Source: Brucella sp. 21LCYQ03 (GTDB taxonomy: Bacteria; Pseudomonadota; Alphaproteobacteria; Rhizobiales; Rhizobiaceae). From it: a stretch of DNA of 64,000 nt. The notes beneath the pieces were generated by a model. It had not been told where the DNA came from, did no database searches, and saw nothing but the letters and a program-made list of their open reading frames with translations. The DNA is taken from NCBI RefSeq assembly GCF_023554105.1, contig NZ_JAMJWE010000010.1, positions 1 through 64,000 on the forward strand, written 5' to 3'. The position numbers and the translations under genes are program-made. Position 1 is the first letter of the stretch. The number at the start of each line of letters is the position of its first letter. Positions 1 to 8,664 of the stretch are shown piece after piece.

Positions 1-102
1 AAAACCGCTCATGCCGACAATCATGCCATCTTTTATCAGGCTTGCTGCTTCTTCCGCAGTGATGATCTTATCACGCAGAGATGTGTTCCTGATATGGAAA
101 AG
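1..102 (-). CDS. Acetyl-CoA hydrolase / CoA-transferase, N-terminal fragment (runs off window)
   Basis: The minus strand is open from 102 to the window edge and encodes a peptide containing ITAEEAASLIKDG followed by MSGF. This matches the N-terminus of the acetyl-CoA hydrolase / succinate:acetate CoA-transferase family, whose members carry a TAEEAA..I.DG...G.SGF pattern near their start. No ATG, GTG or TTG lies in frame before the conserved segment, and a TAG stop sits at 103-105. A CTG codon at 76-78 has an AGGA 8 bases before it and could be the start. An IS30 element ends about 8 bases beyond the stop, so the native promoter and perhaps the native start have been displaced. Only about 30 residues are visible, so the family call rests on a short match. 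Confidence 0.5.
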
Positions 103-109
103 CTACCCC

Positions 110-1192
110 AACTGCATCATGCCGTAGGTAAAGCTATCTGATTATGCTGCTTCCTGCAAAAGTGTAGCAAAAGCCTCGGCAGGTGTCTTAAATCCAAGAC
201 ACTTGCGCGGTGTTGCATTGAGATTATGGGCGAGGGCGGTCAACTGTGCCTGGCTGACTTGTGCCAGGTCCGTGTTGCTGGGCAAATACCGTCGAATGCG
301 CTTGTTGATGTTCTCAATCGCGCCTTTCTGCCAGGGTGAGTTTGGGTCACAAAACCAGCTTTTAGCTCCCATTCCATCCTCCAAAGCCCGATACGCCATA
401 AACTCGGAACCACGATCAAAGGTAAAACTTCGACGTGCGTGATAAGGCAGTGCAGCAAAGGCCTGAATGATTTTATTCATGATAGGCTTTGAGTGCCGAC
501 TGTTGTTTTTAATGATGATGCAATAACGACTTTTGCGTTCAACAAGGGTCATGACATTGGCTTCTCCAAGGTCACGTTCAAAGATAATCAAGTCGCCTTC
601 CCAGTTACCGAATTGCAGGCGATTGCCAATAAAATCAGGACGTTGATGAATACGAAATGCTTCTGGAATGCGGGAACTACGTGATCGTCTGGTGCCGCGT
701 GGGCAGCGTTTTGTTCGCATCTCAGCCAAGTATTCATACAGCTTCAGCGCGTATTCTTCCTTTGAATAAATGAAACGATAGATCGTTTCTGCGCATAGAC
801 GTATCGCGCTCAGGCCATGGCTAATCAGCCGGCCACAGATCTGTTCCGGCGACCAATGTGCTTCCAATTGTTCAATGACAAACTTGCGCAGCTCTGGATA
901 ACGTCTGAGCTTGCGCAACCGTGTTCTGCGGTCTTTGCTGATGTTGTCGGCAACAACGCTATGATAGCCATTATAGTCTGGTATCTCAGTGTCCCGAAAG
1001 CTGTTGCGTTTGATCTCGCGATAGATCGTCGAGCGATGGCGACCCATCAGCCGCGCAATATCGCCGAGAGGGACTTTGAGCTGTTTAAGTTCGAAAAGAC
1101 GGCGACGTTCGGACAAAGTGATCTGCGAGTAGCAATTCGACATCCAATTTCCTCCATGGCTAACCACATGAATTCATTGGCATGTTGCAGTT
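110..1192 (-). mobile_element. IS30-family insertion sequence
   Basis: One transposase gene fills the element. Imperfect terminal inverted repeats are visible: AACTGCATCATGC at 110-122 and GCATGTTGCAGTT at 1180-1192, which are reverse complements with one mismatch. The roughly 1.08 kb size fits the IS30 family. I could not identify an unambiguous target duplication; IS30 elements make only 2-3 bp duplications. The element separates the CoA-transferase start region from the DNA that was presumably its promoter and now lies upstream of the opp operon. Confidence 0.8.
142..1143 (-). CDS. IS30-family transposase
   Basis: This 333-aa DDE transposase catalyses cut-and-paste or circle-mediated transposition of its element. 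An N-terminal helix-turn-helix (about residues 7-50, with SERRRLFELK and RHRSTIYREIKRN) is typical of IS30 enzymes. The catalytic triad appears as D184 (NWEGDLI), D243 (TFDRGSEF) and E277 (GAIENINKRIRRYLP). I chose the ATG at 1143 because a GGAGG stands at 1151-1155, right before it. An upstream in-frame ATG at 1167 has no ribosome site. The frame is intact and the triad complete, so the protein may be active. The flanking genes are unrelated to transposition. Confidence 0.93.
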   Translation of the reverse strand: MSNCYSQITLSERRRLFELKQLKVPLGDIARLMGRHRSTIYREIKRNSFRDTEIPDYNGYHSVVADNISKDRRTRLRKLRRYPELRKFVIEQLEAHWSPEQICGRLISHGLSAIRLCAETIYRFIYSKEEYALKLYEYLAEMRTKRCPRGTRRSRSSRIPEAFRIHQRPDFIGNRLQFGNWEGDLIIFERDLGEANVMTLVERKSRYCIIIKNNSRHSKPIMNKIIQAFAALPYHARRSFTFDRGSEFMAYRALEDGMGAKSWFCDPNSPWQKGAIENINKRIRRYLPSNTDLAQVSQAQLTALAHNLNATPRKCLGFKTPAEAFATLLQEAA

Positions 1193-1537
1193 TAAAATAG
1201 AATGCACCCCGGCTACAAATATTGATCGCATAAGATAGATTATGGAATAATCTGCTTGATGGCTGAAAAAGCGAATCGGCTATTGCTTAAATCGCAACAA
1301 GGCTTATGCGACACAAGAAAAGTCCATATATTGTGGGGTTTTCATTATCTTAGCAGATATGCATTGTTCCATTAATTCGATAAAATAGGTTGGACCGTAC
1401 TGAAATCCTTCTTTCTCTTTCGGCTTATTAGGTAAAAAAAATATATATTATTCAATAATTTAATAACATGCCTTGCATGACGAAATCTAATCCATAAGAT
1501 GCACGCCATTTCGAAAATTACCTAGGAGGGGTTCTTC
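1193..1537. other. Intergenic region upstream of opp operon
   Basis: No gene is seen in these 345 bases. The stretch is AT-rich, with an A-run and TA repeats around 1434-1460, and presumably holds the opp promoter. It probably also carries the promoter of the CoA-transferase gene now cut off by the IS element. A strong ribosome site, AGGAGGGG, lies at 1525-1532 just before the GTG start of the first binding protein. I could not place a convincing -35/-10 pair. Confidence 0.5.
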
Positions 1538-3115
1538 GTGTTCGGCAAAATCTTACTCACAGGCGTGTGTCTTGCAGCACTTATGGGTGTGGCTTCGGCA
1601 GAGGTCGTTCTTAATCGTGGCAACGATACAGATCCGGCAACACTTGATCATCACCGTACATCTACGGTGTCGGAAGGTAATGTTCTTCGTGATCTTTACG
1701 ATGGCTTGACCATTCAGGATGCCAAAGGTGAAGCGGTTCCCGGCGTTGCAAAGTCATGGGATGTTTCCGAAGATGGCACTGTTTACACCTTTCATCTGCG
1801 TGACGATGCAAAATGGTCGAATGGTGATCCTGTAACAGCCGAAGATTTCAGCTTTGCATTCCACCGCCTAATGGACCCCAAAACGGCTGCCGGCTATGCA
1901 AGCATGTTGTTTGTGATCAAGAATGCCGAAGACGTTGCCGGTGGCAAAAAGCCAGTTCAGGATCTAGGCGTTGAAGCTGTTGATGATCACACGCTAAAAG
2001 TTACGCTGAACTCCCCTGCTCCGTATTTCCTTGAGCTTTTGACGCACCAGACAGGCTTCCCGCTGCATAAAAAGAGTGTTGAGGAAAATGGTGATAAGTT
2101 CACCACGCCGGGCAAACTTGTGACGAATGGGGCTTATGAGCTGGTCAGCTTCACGCCAAACGACAAGATCGTCATGAAGAAGAATCCGAACTATTATGAA
2201 GCAGATCAGGTAAAGATTGACACGATCAACTGGATTCCATTTGAAGATCGTGCAAGCTGTATGCGCCGCTTTGAGGCAAAGGAAGTTCAGATTTGCTCTG
2301 ATGTACCAGCCGAACAAATGGATTACGTTAAGAAGAACCTCGCTAATGAGTTCCGTATGGCACCTTATCTTGGCGTTTATTATCTGCCAGTGAAAGGTAA
2401 GTCTGCGGACAGTAAGTTGAAAGACCCGCGTGTGCGTCAGGCCATTTCAATGGCCATTGATCGCGACTTCATTGCCGATCAAGTCTGGCAGGGCACAATG
2501 CTTCCGGGCTACTCACTGGTTCCTCCGGGCATCAATCATTATACCAAAGAAGCGCCAAAGCTCGATTATTCCGATGATATGTTGGATCGCGAAGACAAAG
2601 CGAAAGAGCTTTTGAAAGAAGCGGGTATTGAACCCAATACTCTGTCGATTGAACTACTTTACAACACATCCGAGAATAACAAGAATACAATGGCAGCTAT
2701 TGCTGATCAGCTTGGCAATATTGGCATCAAGGCCTCGCTCAATGAGACCGAAGGTGCGAGCTACTTCAATTTTCTACGTGAAGATGGGCCGTTCGATATT
2801 GCCCGTGCTGGCTGGATTGGCGACTATAATGACCCGCAGAACTTTCTATACATTTCTCAAAGTGATGTAAGTTTCAATTATTCTAAGGTTAAGAACCCCG
2901 AATTTGATGCGAAGCTCGCCGAAGCTGCAAAAATTCTGGATCTAGATGCTCGTGCGAAAGTTCTTGCAGAAGCCGAACAGCTCAAACTTGATGATATGAG
3001 CAATATTCCGATCCTTTATTATTCCTCACGCGCTCTTGTTTCCGACAAGATCGATGGCTGGAATGATAATCTTATGGATAGTCACAAAACCCGCTGGCTT
3101 TCGTTCAAAAACTAA
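1538..3115 (+). CDS. oppA: Oligopeptide ABC transporter, periplasmic binding protein 1
   Basis: This 525-aa protein belongs to the bacterial extracellular solute-binding protein family 5 (OppA/DppA). It should capture peptides in the periplasm and deliver them to the permeases encoded downstream. A signal peptide (about residues 1-21, MFGKILLTG...GVASA) precedes the mature start EVVLNRGND. Typical landmarks are the DPATLDHHRT segment, AKWSNGDPVTAEDF and RVRQAISMAIDRDFI. The GTG start is supported by the upstream AGGAGGGG. A second, clearly paralogous binding protein follows after 111 bases, so this operon carries two receptors. Substrate range cannot be read from the sequence. Confidence 0.92.
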   Translation: MFGKILLTGVCLAALMGVASAEVVLNRGNDTDPATLDHHRTSTVSEGNVLRDLYDGLTIQDAKGEAVPGVAKSWDVSEDGTVYTFHLRDDAKWSNGDPVTAEDFSFAFHRLMDPKTAAGYASMLFVIKNAEDVAGGKKPVQDLGVEAVDDHTLKVTLNSPAPYFLELLTHQTGFPLHKKSVEENGDKFTTPGKLVTNGAYELVSFTPNDKIVMKKNPNYYEADQVKIDTINWIPFEDRASCMRRFEAKEVQICSDVPAEQMDYVKKNLANEFRMAPYLGVYYLPVKGKSADSKLKDPRVRQAISMAIDRDFIADQVWQGTMLPGYSLVPPGINHYTKEAPKLDYSDDMLDREDKAKELLKEAGIEPNTLSIELLYNTSENNKNTMAAIADQLGNIGIKASLNETEGASYFNFLREDGPFDIARAGWIGDYNDPQNFLYISQSDVSFNYSKVKNPEFDAKLAEAAKILDLDARAKVLAEAEQLKLDDMSNIPILYYSSRALVSDKIDGWNDNLMDSHKTRWLSFKN

Positions 3116-3126
3116 TTTTGAGCTTG

Positions 3127-3191
3127 GGCTGCGCTAACAAGCGCAGCCTTCTTCTCTTCTGATTGGGAGTATCAGAAGGCTCTGTTTTTTT
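3127..3191 (+). terminator. Two hairpins between the tandem oppA genes
   Basis: First hairpin: GGCTGCGCT at 3127-3135 pairs perfectly with AGCGCAGCC at 3140-3148 around an AACA loop. Second hairpin: CTTCTGAT at 3156-3163 pairs with ATCAGAAG at 3171-3178 and is followed by a T-run at 3184-3191. The pair looks like a partial intrinsic terminator or RNA-stabilising structure that would lower read-through from oppA1 into the rest of the operon. Confidence 0.7.
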
Positions 3192-3226
3192 GCAGAGTGA
3201 TTTCTTTTGAAATATTGGAGGTTTAT

Positions 3227-4813
3227 GTGTTTCGAAAATTTTTAATATCAGGCGTTTGTTTATTTTCTATTTGCTCAGCAGCATCAGCAGCATCAGCAGC
3301 AATTGTAATTAACCGTGGTAATGACATTGATCCATCGACGCTGGATCAGCAACTAACAACGACGGTTCAGGAAGATCGTGTACTTAAAGACCTTTATGAG
3401 GGACTCGTTGCTCAGGATAGCCGCGGAAAAGCAATTGCCGGTGCAGCCTCATCCTGGGAAATTTCACCCAATGGCCTCATTTATATATTTCATATGCGTG
3501 AAAATGCGAAATGGTCCAATGGTGATCCTGTGACAGCAGGTGATTTCGAGTTTTCATTTAAGCGCTTAATGGACCCGAAAACTGCCGCTGGATACGCCAG
3601 TGTCTTTTATGCAATCAAGAATGCGGAACAGGTGGCAACAGGCAGAATGTCAAGTGATCAGCTTGGCATAAAGGCACTCGATGACAAAACACTGCAGATC
3701 ACACTGAACACTCCGACTCCATATTTTATAGAACTCCTCACTCATAACACAGGTTTTCCGGTTAATCCGAAGGCGGTCAAACAATATGGGCCCCAATTTA
3801 CCCAGCCTGACCATATGATCAGTAATGGTGCCTACGAACTCGTAAGTTTCAATCCTAATGACAAGATCGTCATGAAGAAAAACCCCTATTACTGGGATGC
3901 TGATCATGTCCAGATTGATCAGGTGAACTGGGTGCCGTTTCAGGATCGCTCTAGTTGCATGCGCCGCTTTGAGGCGAAAGAGATCGATATTTGTTCGGAC
4001 GTTGCTGCTGAGCAGATCGATTATGTAAAGCAGAGCTTAGGGAAAGAGTTTCATCAGGCGCCTCTTCTCGGCATTTATTACATAGATATCAAAGGGGAAC
4101 CTTCAAGCAAGCTACGAGACCCTCGCGTTCGTCAAGCAATTTCTATGGTAATTGACCGAGATTTTCTGGCGCAGGAAGTCTGGCGAGGTACAATGCTGCC
4201 AGCAAGTTCGATCGTGCCGCCCGGTATTAATGATTATGTGAAGGATGCACCCAAACTAAGCTTTGCTGATCAGGACATATTGGACCGCGAGGACAAGGCG
4301 AAACGGCTTCTCAACGAAGCTGGTGTATCATCAGATAGCCTTTCAGTAGTTTTACGTTACAGCACCTCCGAAAATCATAAGAACACGATGGCAGCGATTG
4401 CCGACATGCTGAACAATATCGGCATACACGCCTCGCTTGATGAGGTCGATGGCACGACCTATTTTAATTATCTTGAACAAAAAGGCATGTTTGACATTGC
4501 GCGCGACGGCTGGGTTGGAGATTACAACGACCCAAATTCATTTCTGTCCGTTTTTACGACTGATAGCTATTTCAACTACGCTGAATGGTCGAACAAAGAT
4601 TATGATGCATTGATGAAGAAATCCGCCGGCACGACCGATTTGGGCGAGCGGGCAAAAGTACTGGCTGGTGCAGAGAAGATTTTACTTGAAGACGGTGCCG
4701 CTATTCCCCTGCTTTACTATTCATCCACGGCACTCGTCGCTGATAAAGTCAAAGGCTATGACGATAATCTTATGAACTCGCATGCTACGCGCTGGCTGTC
4801 GATAAAAAGCTAA
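3227..4813 (+). CDS. oppA: Oligopeptide ABC transporter, periplasmic binding protein 2
   Basis: This 528-aa solute-binding protein is a close paralogue of its upstream neighbour, with the same order of segments: INRGNDIDPSTLDQQ, AKWSNGDPVTAGDF, RVRQAISMVIDRDFL and a C-terminal ATRWLSIKS. The GTG at 3227 is chosen because GGAGG stands at 3217-3221, and because its product VFRKFLISGVC aligns with the start of the first protein. A GTG at 3197 would add ten residues but lacks a ribosome site. The signal peptide contains a threefold SAA repeat encoded by a perfect 9-bp tandem repeat. Divergence from the first copy is even along the gene, suggesting an old duplication and possibly a different peptide preference. 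Confidence 0.92.
   Translation: MFRKFLISGVCLFSICSAASAASAAIVINRGNDIDPSTLDQQLTTTVQEDRVLKDLYEGLVAQDSRGKAIAGAASSWEISPNGLIYIFHMRENAKWSNGDPVTAGDFEFSFKRLMDPKTAAGYASVFYAIKNAEQVATGRMSSDQLGIKALDDKTLQITLNTPTPYFIELLTHNTGFPVNPKAVKQYGPQFTQPDHMISNGAYELVSFNPNDKIVMKKNPYYWDADHVQIDQVNWVPFQDRSSCMRRFEAKEIDICSDVAAEQIDYVKQSLGKEFHQAPLLGIYYIDIKGEPSSKLRDPRVRQAISMVIDRDFLAQEVWRGTMLPASSIVPPGINDYVKDAPKLSFADQDILDREDKAKRLLNEAGVSSDSLSVVLRYSTSENHKNTMAAIADMLNNIGIHASLDEVDGTTYFNYLEQKGMFDIARDGWVGDYNDPNSFLSVFTTDSYFNYAEWSNKDYDALMKKSAGTTDLGERAKVLAGAEKILLEDGAAIPLLYYSSTALVADKVKGYDDNLMNSHATRWLSIKS
3275..3301 (+). repeat. Three perfect 9-bp repeats in signal-peptide codons
   Basis: TCAGCAGCA occurs three times in a row and encodes Ser-Ala-Ala three times (residues 17-25) at the end of the signal peptide hydrophobic core. 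Gain or loss of one unit keeps the reading frame, so length variation between strains would change the signal peptide by three residues. Confidence 0.9.
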
Positions 4814-4836
4814 ACAAAACAATGCCCTTATAGGGA

Positions 4837-4868
4837 TTTGCCGAACTGTTTCACAACAGTTTGGCAAA
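4837..4868 (+). other. Long hairpin between oppA2 and oppB
   Basis: TTTGCC-G-AACTGTT at 4837-4850 pairs with AACAGTT-T-GGCAAA at 4855-4868 around a TCAC loop, giving 14 pairs with one G-U. No T-run follows. Hairpins of this kind between a binding-protein gene and permease genes usually protect the upstream mRNA and keep receptor levels above permease levels. That role is inferred here. Confidence 0.75.
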
Positions 4869-4883
4869 GAAGGGAAATAAAAA

Positions 4884-5807
4884 ATGCTGGGCTATACGCT
4901 CCGACGATTGGGTAGTGCAATACCCACTATATTTATCATTGTCACACTGACATTCTTTCTGATCCGACTCGCACCTGGTGGCCCTTTCGATCTTGAGCGT
5001 CCTATCGATCCGCTCATTCTCGAAAACCTTAAAAAGGCCTATAATATGGATGCGCCGCTCTGGCAGCAGTACCTTATTTATCTGGGCAATCTTGTGCAGG
5101 GTGATCTTGGTCCGAGCTTTACGCGCCGTGACTTTACCGTCAATGATCTGTTTGCCTCGGGTCTGCCGGTATCGATTATGCTCGGTTCAATGGGGCTTGT
5201 GCTTGCAACTATTCTCGGCACGATTTTGGGAACAATGGCTGCGCTGAGGCAGAATTCAAGCGTTGACTATTTTGTAGTGGCACTTGCAACATTTGGCATC
5301 ACGACACCAAATTTTGTCGTAGCCCCCCTTCTCAGTCTCCTGTTCGGTGTCATTCTTGGCTGGGTTCCTGCCGGCGGCTGGTCTTCGGCCAATATGCTTT
5401 ATTGGATATTGCCCGTTTTGACTTTAGCGTTACCACAGGTAGGCGTCATTGCCCGGCTTGTGCGTGGTTCAACCATCGAAGCATTGCGTGCCAATCATGT
5501 TCGCACAGCTCGGGCTTATGGTCTCCCAACGCGTATCGTCGTTGGTGTTCACGCGTTGCGCGCCGCCATGCTCCCGGCTGTATCCTATTTGGGTCCGACG
5601 GCTGCTGGCCTTCTGACTGGCTCTGTCGTCGTCGAAACGATCTTCGGCATTCCAGGTATCGGACGTTATTTTGTACAAGGTGCTCTGAGCCGCGATTATA
5701 CCCTTGTTATGGGCACAGTCGTTGTCATCTCGATCTTTGTTGTGGTGTTCAACCTGATCGTCGATCTTCTCTATGCATGGCTCGATCCGAGGGTTCGCTA
5801 TGACTGA
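4884..5807 (+). CDS. oppB: Oligopeptide ABC transporter permease OppB
   Basis: This 307-aa inner-membrane permease of the binding-protein-dependent transport family has about six membrane segments. The first is at residues 9-30 (AIPTIFIIVTLTFFLIRL) and precedes the LAPGGPF turn typical of OppB/DppB. The EAA-type cytoplasmic loop that docks on the ATPase is visible around residues 195-225 (NHVRTARAYGLP...LRAAMLPAVSYLGP). The start follows an AGAAGGGAA ribosome site. It overlaps oppC by 8 bases, which suggests translational coupling. Confidence 0.93.
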   Translation: MLGYTLRRLGSAIPTIFIIVTLTFFLIRLAPGGPFDLERPIDPLILENLKKAYNMDAPLWQQYLIYLGNLVQGDLGPSFTRRDFTVNDLFASGLPVSIMLGSMGLVLATILGTILGTMAALRQNSSVDYFVVALATFGITTPNFVVAPLLSLLFGVILGWVPAGGWSSANMLYWILPVLTLALPQVGVIARLVRGSTIEALRANHVRTARAYGLPTRIVVGVHALRAAMLPAVSYLGPTAAGLLTGSVVVETIFGIPGIGRYFVQGALSRDYTLVMGTVVVISIFVVVFNLIVDLLYAWLDPRVRYD

Positions 5808-6936
5808 TTTTACCGCAGCAGTAGAAACTGAGAAACTTGGCACTGTACAAAGCCGTTCACTCTGGCAGGATGCATGGCTTCGCCTCCGCAAAAATAAGGC
5901 AGCTGTCACAAGCGCAATTGTTCTTATCGTTTTGGCTTTGGCCGGGATTTTCGGGCCAATGATCAGCCCCCATCCATACGATAAAATCTATCCGCAATTC
6001 GTGCGTGTTGCTCCAAGTCTGGAGGCTTATCCACGCACTGATACAATTATTCCAGGACTTGATCGCGAACTCGCGCGTGCGCGCCTTCAGTCATCCACCG
6101 AACCTGAACTTACTGGTAAGAGTATCATCGTCGAGTTTACCGCACAAAGGGCAACCGATGAGCGAGTATTACGCTATTTCCAGCGCTCAGACCTGTTTAG
6201 CAATCCAAAGATTGAACTCGCTACTGATGGACTTTCCGGTAAACTGACACTTGATGTTGCGCGGAACTATTTCATTCTTGGAACCGATAATCTCGGGCGC
6301 GATCTACTCACGCGCATTCTGATCGGTGTGCGTATTTCACTTGCCATCGGTTTGCTCGCATCTGCCATGGCCCTTGTGCTTGGCGTTGGATACGGTGCAA
6401 TTTCAGGTTATCTCGGTGGCCGTGTCGATAATGTGATGATGCGTCTCGTCGATATTCTATATTCGTTGCCATTCATCTTCTTCGTGATACTACTTCTTGT
6501 CTTCTTCGGAAGATCCATATTCATTATTTTCATAGCAATAGGTGCAACGGAATGGCTCGATATGGCGCGTATTGTGCGTGGTCAGACATTGAGCCTTAAA
6601 CGACAAGAATTCGTGCAGGCTGCAGAAGCGCTCGGCGCAACACGGCGTGGCATCATCACGCGCCACATCATTCCGAACGCGCTCGGACCTGTGATAGTTT
6701 TCGTTACGCTGCTTGTGCCAAAAGCTATTCTGCTCGAAAGCCTTCTCTCATTTCTGGGTCTTGGGGTACAGGATCCCCTCACCTCGCTTGGGCTTCTTAT
6801 CTCGGAAGGCGCTCAGAACATGCGTGGCGCAAGCTGGCTGTTAATATGGCCTGCCGCAACACTTACCATCATTCTGTTTGCGCTTAACTTCCTTGGTGAC
6901 GGCCTGCGTGACAGCCTTGACCCGAAGGATCGCTGA
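5800..6936 (+). CDS. oppC: Oligopeptide ABC transporter permease OppC
   Basis: This 378-aa permease is the partner of OppB. The ATG at 5800 lies inside the last codons of oppB (ATGACTGA overlap). An upstream in-frame ATG at 5773 lies deeper inside oppB and has no ribosome site. After the first membrane segment (about residues 38-60) a long, probably periplasmic stretch of roughly 100 residues precedes NYFILGTDNLGRDLLTRIL. That makes the protein about 75 residues longer than the roughly 300-aa E. coli OppC. The EAA loop is seen as QEFVQAAEALGATRRGIITRHIIPN. The extra segment has no motif I recognise; similar long OppC forms occur in other Rhizobiales. Confidence 0.92.
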   Translation: MTDFTAAVETEKLGTVQSRSLWQDAWLRLRKNKAAVTSAIVLIVLALAGIFGPMISPHPYDKIYPQFVRVAPSLEAYPRTDTIIPGLDRELARARLQSSTEPELTGKSIIVEFTAQRATDERVLRYFQRSDLFSNPKIELATDGLSGKLTLDVARNYFILGTDNLGRDLLTRILIGVRISLAIGLLASAMALVLGVGYGAISGYLGGRVDNVMMRLVDILYSLPFIFFVILLLVFFGRSIFIIFIAIGATEWLDMARIVRGQTLSLKRQEFVQAAEALGATRRGIITRHIIPNALGPVIVFVTLLVPKAILLESLLSFLGLGVQDPLTSLGLLISEGAQNMRGASWLLIWPAATLTIILFALNFLGDGLRDSLDPKDR

Positions 6937-6937
6937 G

Positions 6938-8548
6938 ATGACAAAAGAGAATATTCTAAGTGTTCGCAACCTTCGCGTAACCTTTGATACCAATGACGGA
7001 CCTGTTGAGGCGGTGCGTGGCATCGACCTTGACGTGAAAGCCGGTGAAACCATCGCTATTGTGGGTGAATCCGGCTCCGGCAAAAGCCAGACTACAATGG
7101 CGATGATGGGCTTGCTCGCGCAAAACGGCAAGGCGACGGGTCAGGCGCTCTATCGTGGTCAAGACTTGATCGGCATGTCTGATAAGGCGCTCAACAAAAT
7201 TCGTGGCGCAAAGATCACGATGATATTTCAGGAGCCGATGACATCGCTCGACCCCTTATATCGGATTGGTGATCAGTTGGCAGAACCGCTGCGCTATCAT
7301 TCGGGCATGAGCAAAAGGCAGGCACGTCCACGAATTCTGGAGTTGCTCAAACTGGTTGGCATACCTGAACCTGAGCGGCGCATCGACAGCTATCCCTATG
7401 AATTGTCAGGTGGACAACGTCAGCGTGTTATGATCGCCATGGCTCTTGCCAACGAGCCGGACATCCTGATTGCGGATGAGCCTACAACGGCGGTTGATGT
7501 TACGATCCAAGCACAAATCCTTGATCTGCTTGCTGACCTGCAACAGCGTTTGGGTATGGCTGTGGTGTTCATCACCCATGATCTTGGCATCGTGCGTCGC
7601 TTTGCTGACCGTGTCTATGTAATGCGTTCGGGCGAAGTGGTGGAAACCAACAACACAGAACAGCTTTTTACGGCACCCGAGCATTCTTATACAAGGATGC
7701 TTCTTGACGCTGAGCCGGAGGGGGAAAAAGCTTCACCTTCGGCAGAAGCAACAGTACTGATCCGTGCCGATAATGTGAAGGTTAACTTCCTTATCAATAA
7801 GCCATGGCTGGGTGCGGCCACGTATATGACAGCGGTAAACGATGTTTCACTGACGCTGAAGGAAGGTCAGACAATTGGGATTGTTGGCGAGTCTGGTTCA
7901 GGCAAGTCAACGCTTGGTCGTGCTATTCTGCGTTTGCTACCTTCAGAAGGTCGCATTGCATATCTTGGCAAAGAGCTGCCAACCGAGCCGCAAGCGATGC
8001 GTCCGAAGCGTCGCGAGCTGCAGCTGGTATTTCAGGACCCCTTTGGTTCGTTAAGTCCGCGCATGACGGTGGGGCGCGTAATAACGGAAGGGCTTCTCAT
8101 CCATGAGCCAAACCTTTCAGCTAAAGAGCGAGATCGTCGCGCCCAAGAGGCTTTAAATGAAGTTGGTATGGATCCAGCAATGCGAAATCGCTACCCGCAT
8201 GAATTTTCGGGGGGGCAGCGCCAGCGTATCGCCATTGCCCGTACGATGATCCTAAAGCCAAAAGTCATCGTGCTTGATGAGCCGACAAGTGCGCTGGATC
8301 GTTCTGTACAAAAGCAGATCGTTGCACTCCTGCGTGATCTGCAAAAAGAACACGGCCTTTCCTATCTCTTCATCAGTCACGATATGGCGGTTGTTCGAGC
8401 CGTATCCGATTATGTGATCGTTATGAAAAATGGAAAAATCGTTGAACAGGGTGATACTGAACAAATCTTTGACGATCCGCGAGAGGATTATACAAAGGCA
8501 CTTATGGCCGCAGCACTCAGCCAAGAGCGTTTTGGTGCAGCCAACTAA
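6938..8548 (+). CDS. Oligopeptide ABC transporter, fused double ATPase (OppD-OppF)
   Basis: This 536-aa cytoplasmic protein carries two complete ABC ATPase domains in one chain, equivalent to separate OppD and OppF. Domain 1: Walker A GESGSGKS at residues 43-50, signature LSGGQRQRV and Walker B ILIADEPT. Domain 2 begins near residue 265, with Walker [10 protein letters not shown] near 316-324, signature [15 protein letters not shown] and Walker [13 protein letters not shown]. The ATG at 6938 is one base after the oppC stop. A start 60 bases upstream would lie inside oppC. It completes the operon oppA-oppA-oppB-oppC-oppDF, which ends at a hairpin terminator. Confidence 0.93.
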   Translation: MTKENILSVRNLRVTFDTNDGPVEAVRGIDLDVKAGETIAIVGESGSGKSQTTMAMMGLLAQNGKATGQALYRGQDLIGMSDKALNKIRGAKITMIFQEPMTSLDPLYRIGDQLAEPLRYHSGMSKRQARPRILELLKLVGIPEPERRIDSYPYELSGGQRQRVMIAMALANEPDILIADEPTTAVDVTIQAQILDLLADLQQRLGMAVVFITHDLGIVRRFADRVYVMRSGEVVETNNTEQLFTAPEHSYTRMLLDAEPEGEKASPSAEATVLIRADNVKVNFLINKPWLGAATYMTAVNDVSLTLKEGQTIGIVGESGSGKSTLGRAILRLLPSEGRIAYLGKELPTEPQAMRPKRRELQLVFQDPFGSLSPRMTVGRVITEGLLIHEPNLSAKERDRRAQEALNEVGMDPAMRNRYPHEFSGGQRQRIAIARTMILKPKVIVLDEPTSALDRSVQKQIVALLRDLQKEHGLSYLFISHDMAVVRAVSDYVIVMKNGKIVEQGDTEQIFDDPREDYTKALMAAALSQERFGAAN

Positions 8549-8558
8549 CATATTAAAA

Positions 8559-8576
8559 ACGGGGCTTTAGCCCCGT
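8559..8576 (+). terminator. Intrinsic terminator of opp operon
   Basis: ACGGGGC at 8559-8565 pairs with GCCCCGT at 8570-8576 around TTTA, ten bases after the ATPase stop. The stem is GC-rich and followed by an AT-rich tail. Confidence 0.8.
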
Positions 8577-8664
8577 ATTCTATTAGACTGATTTAATCTA
8601 ACTGAATCCTCAACTGACTGAATTAAATTAGTGGTATGACAAGGCAATGTGCTACGATTGCCAG

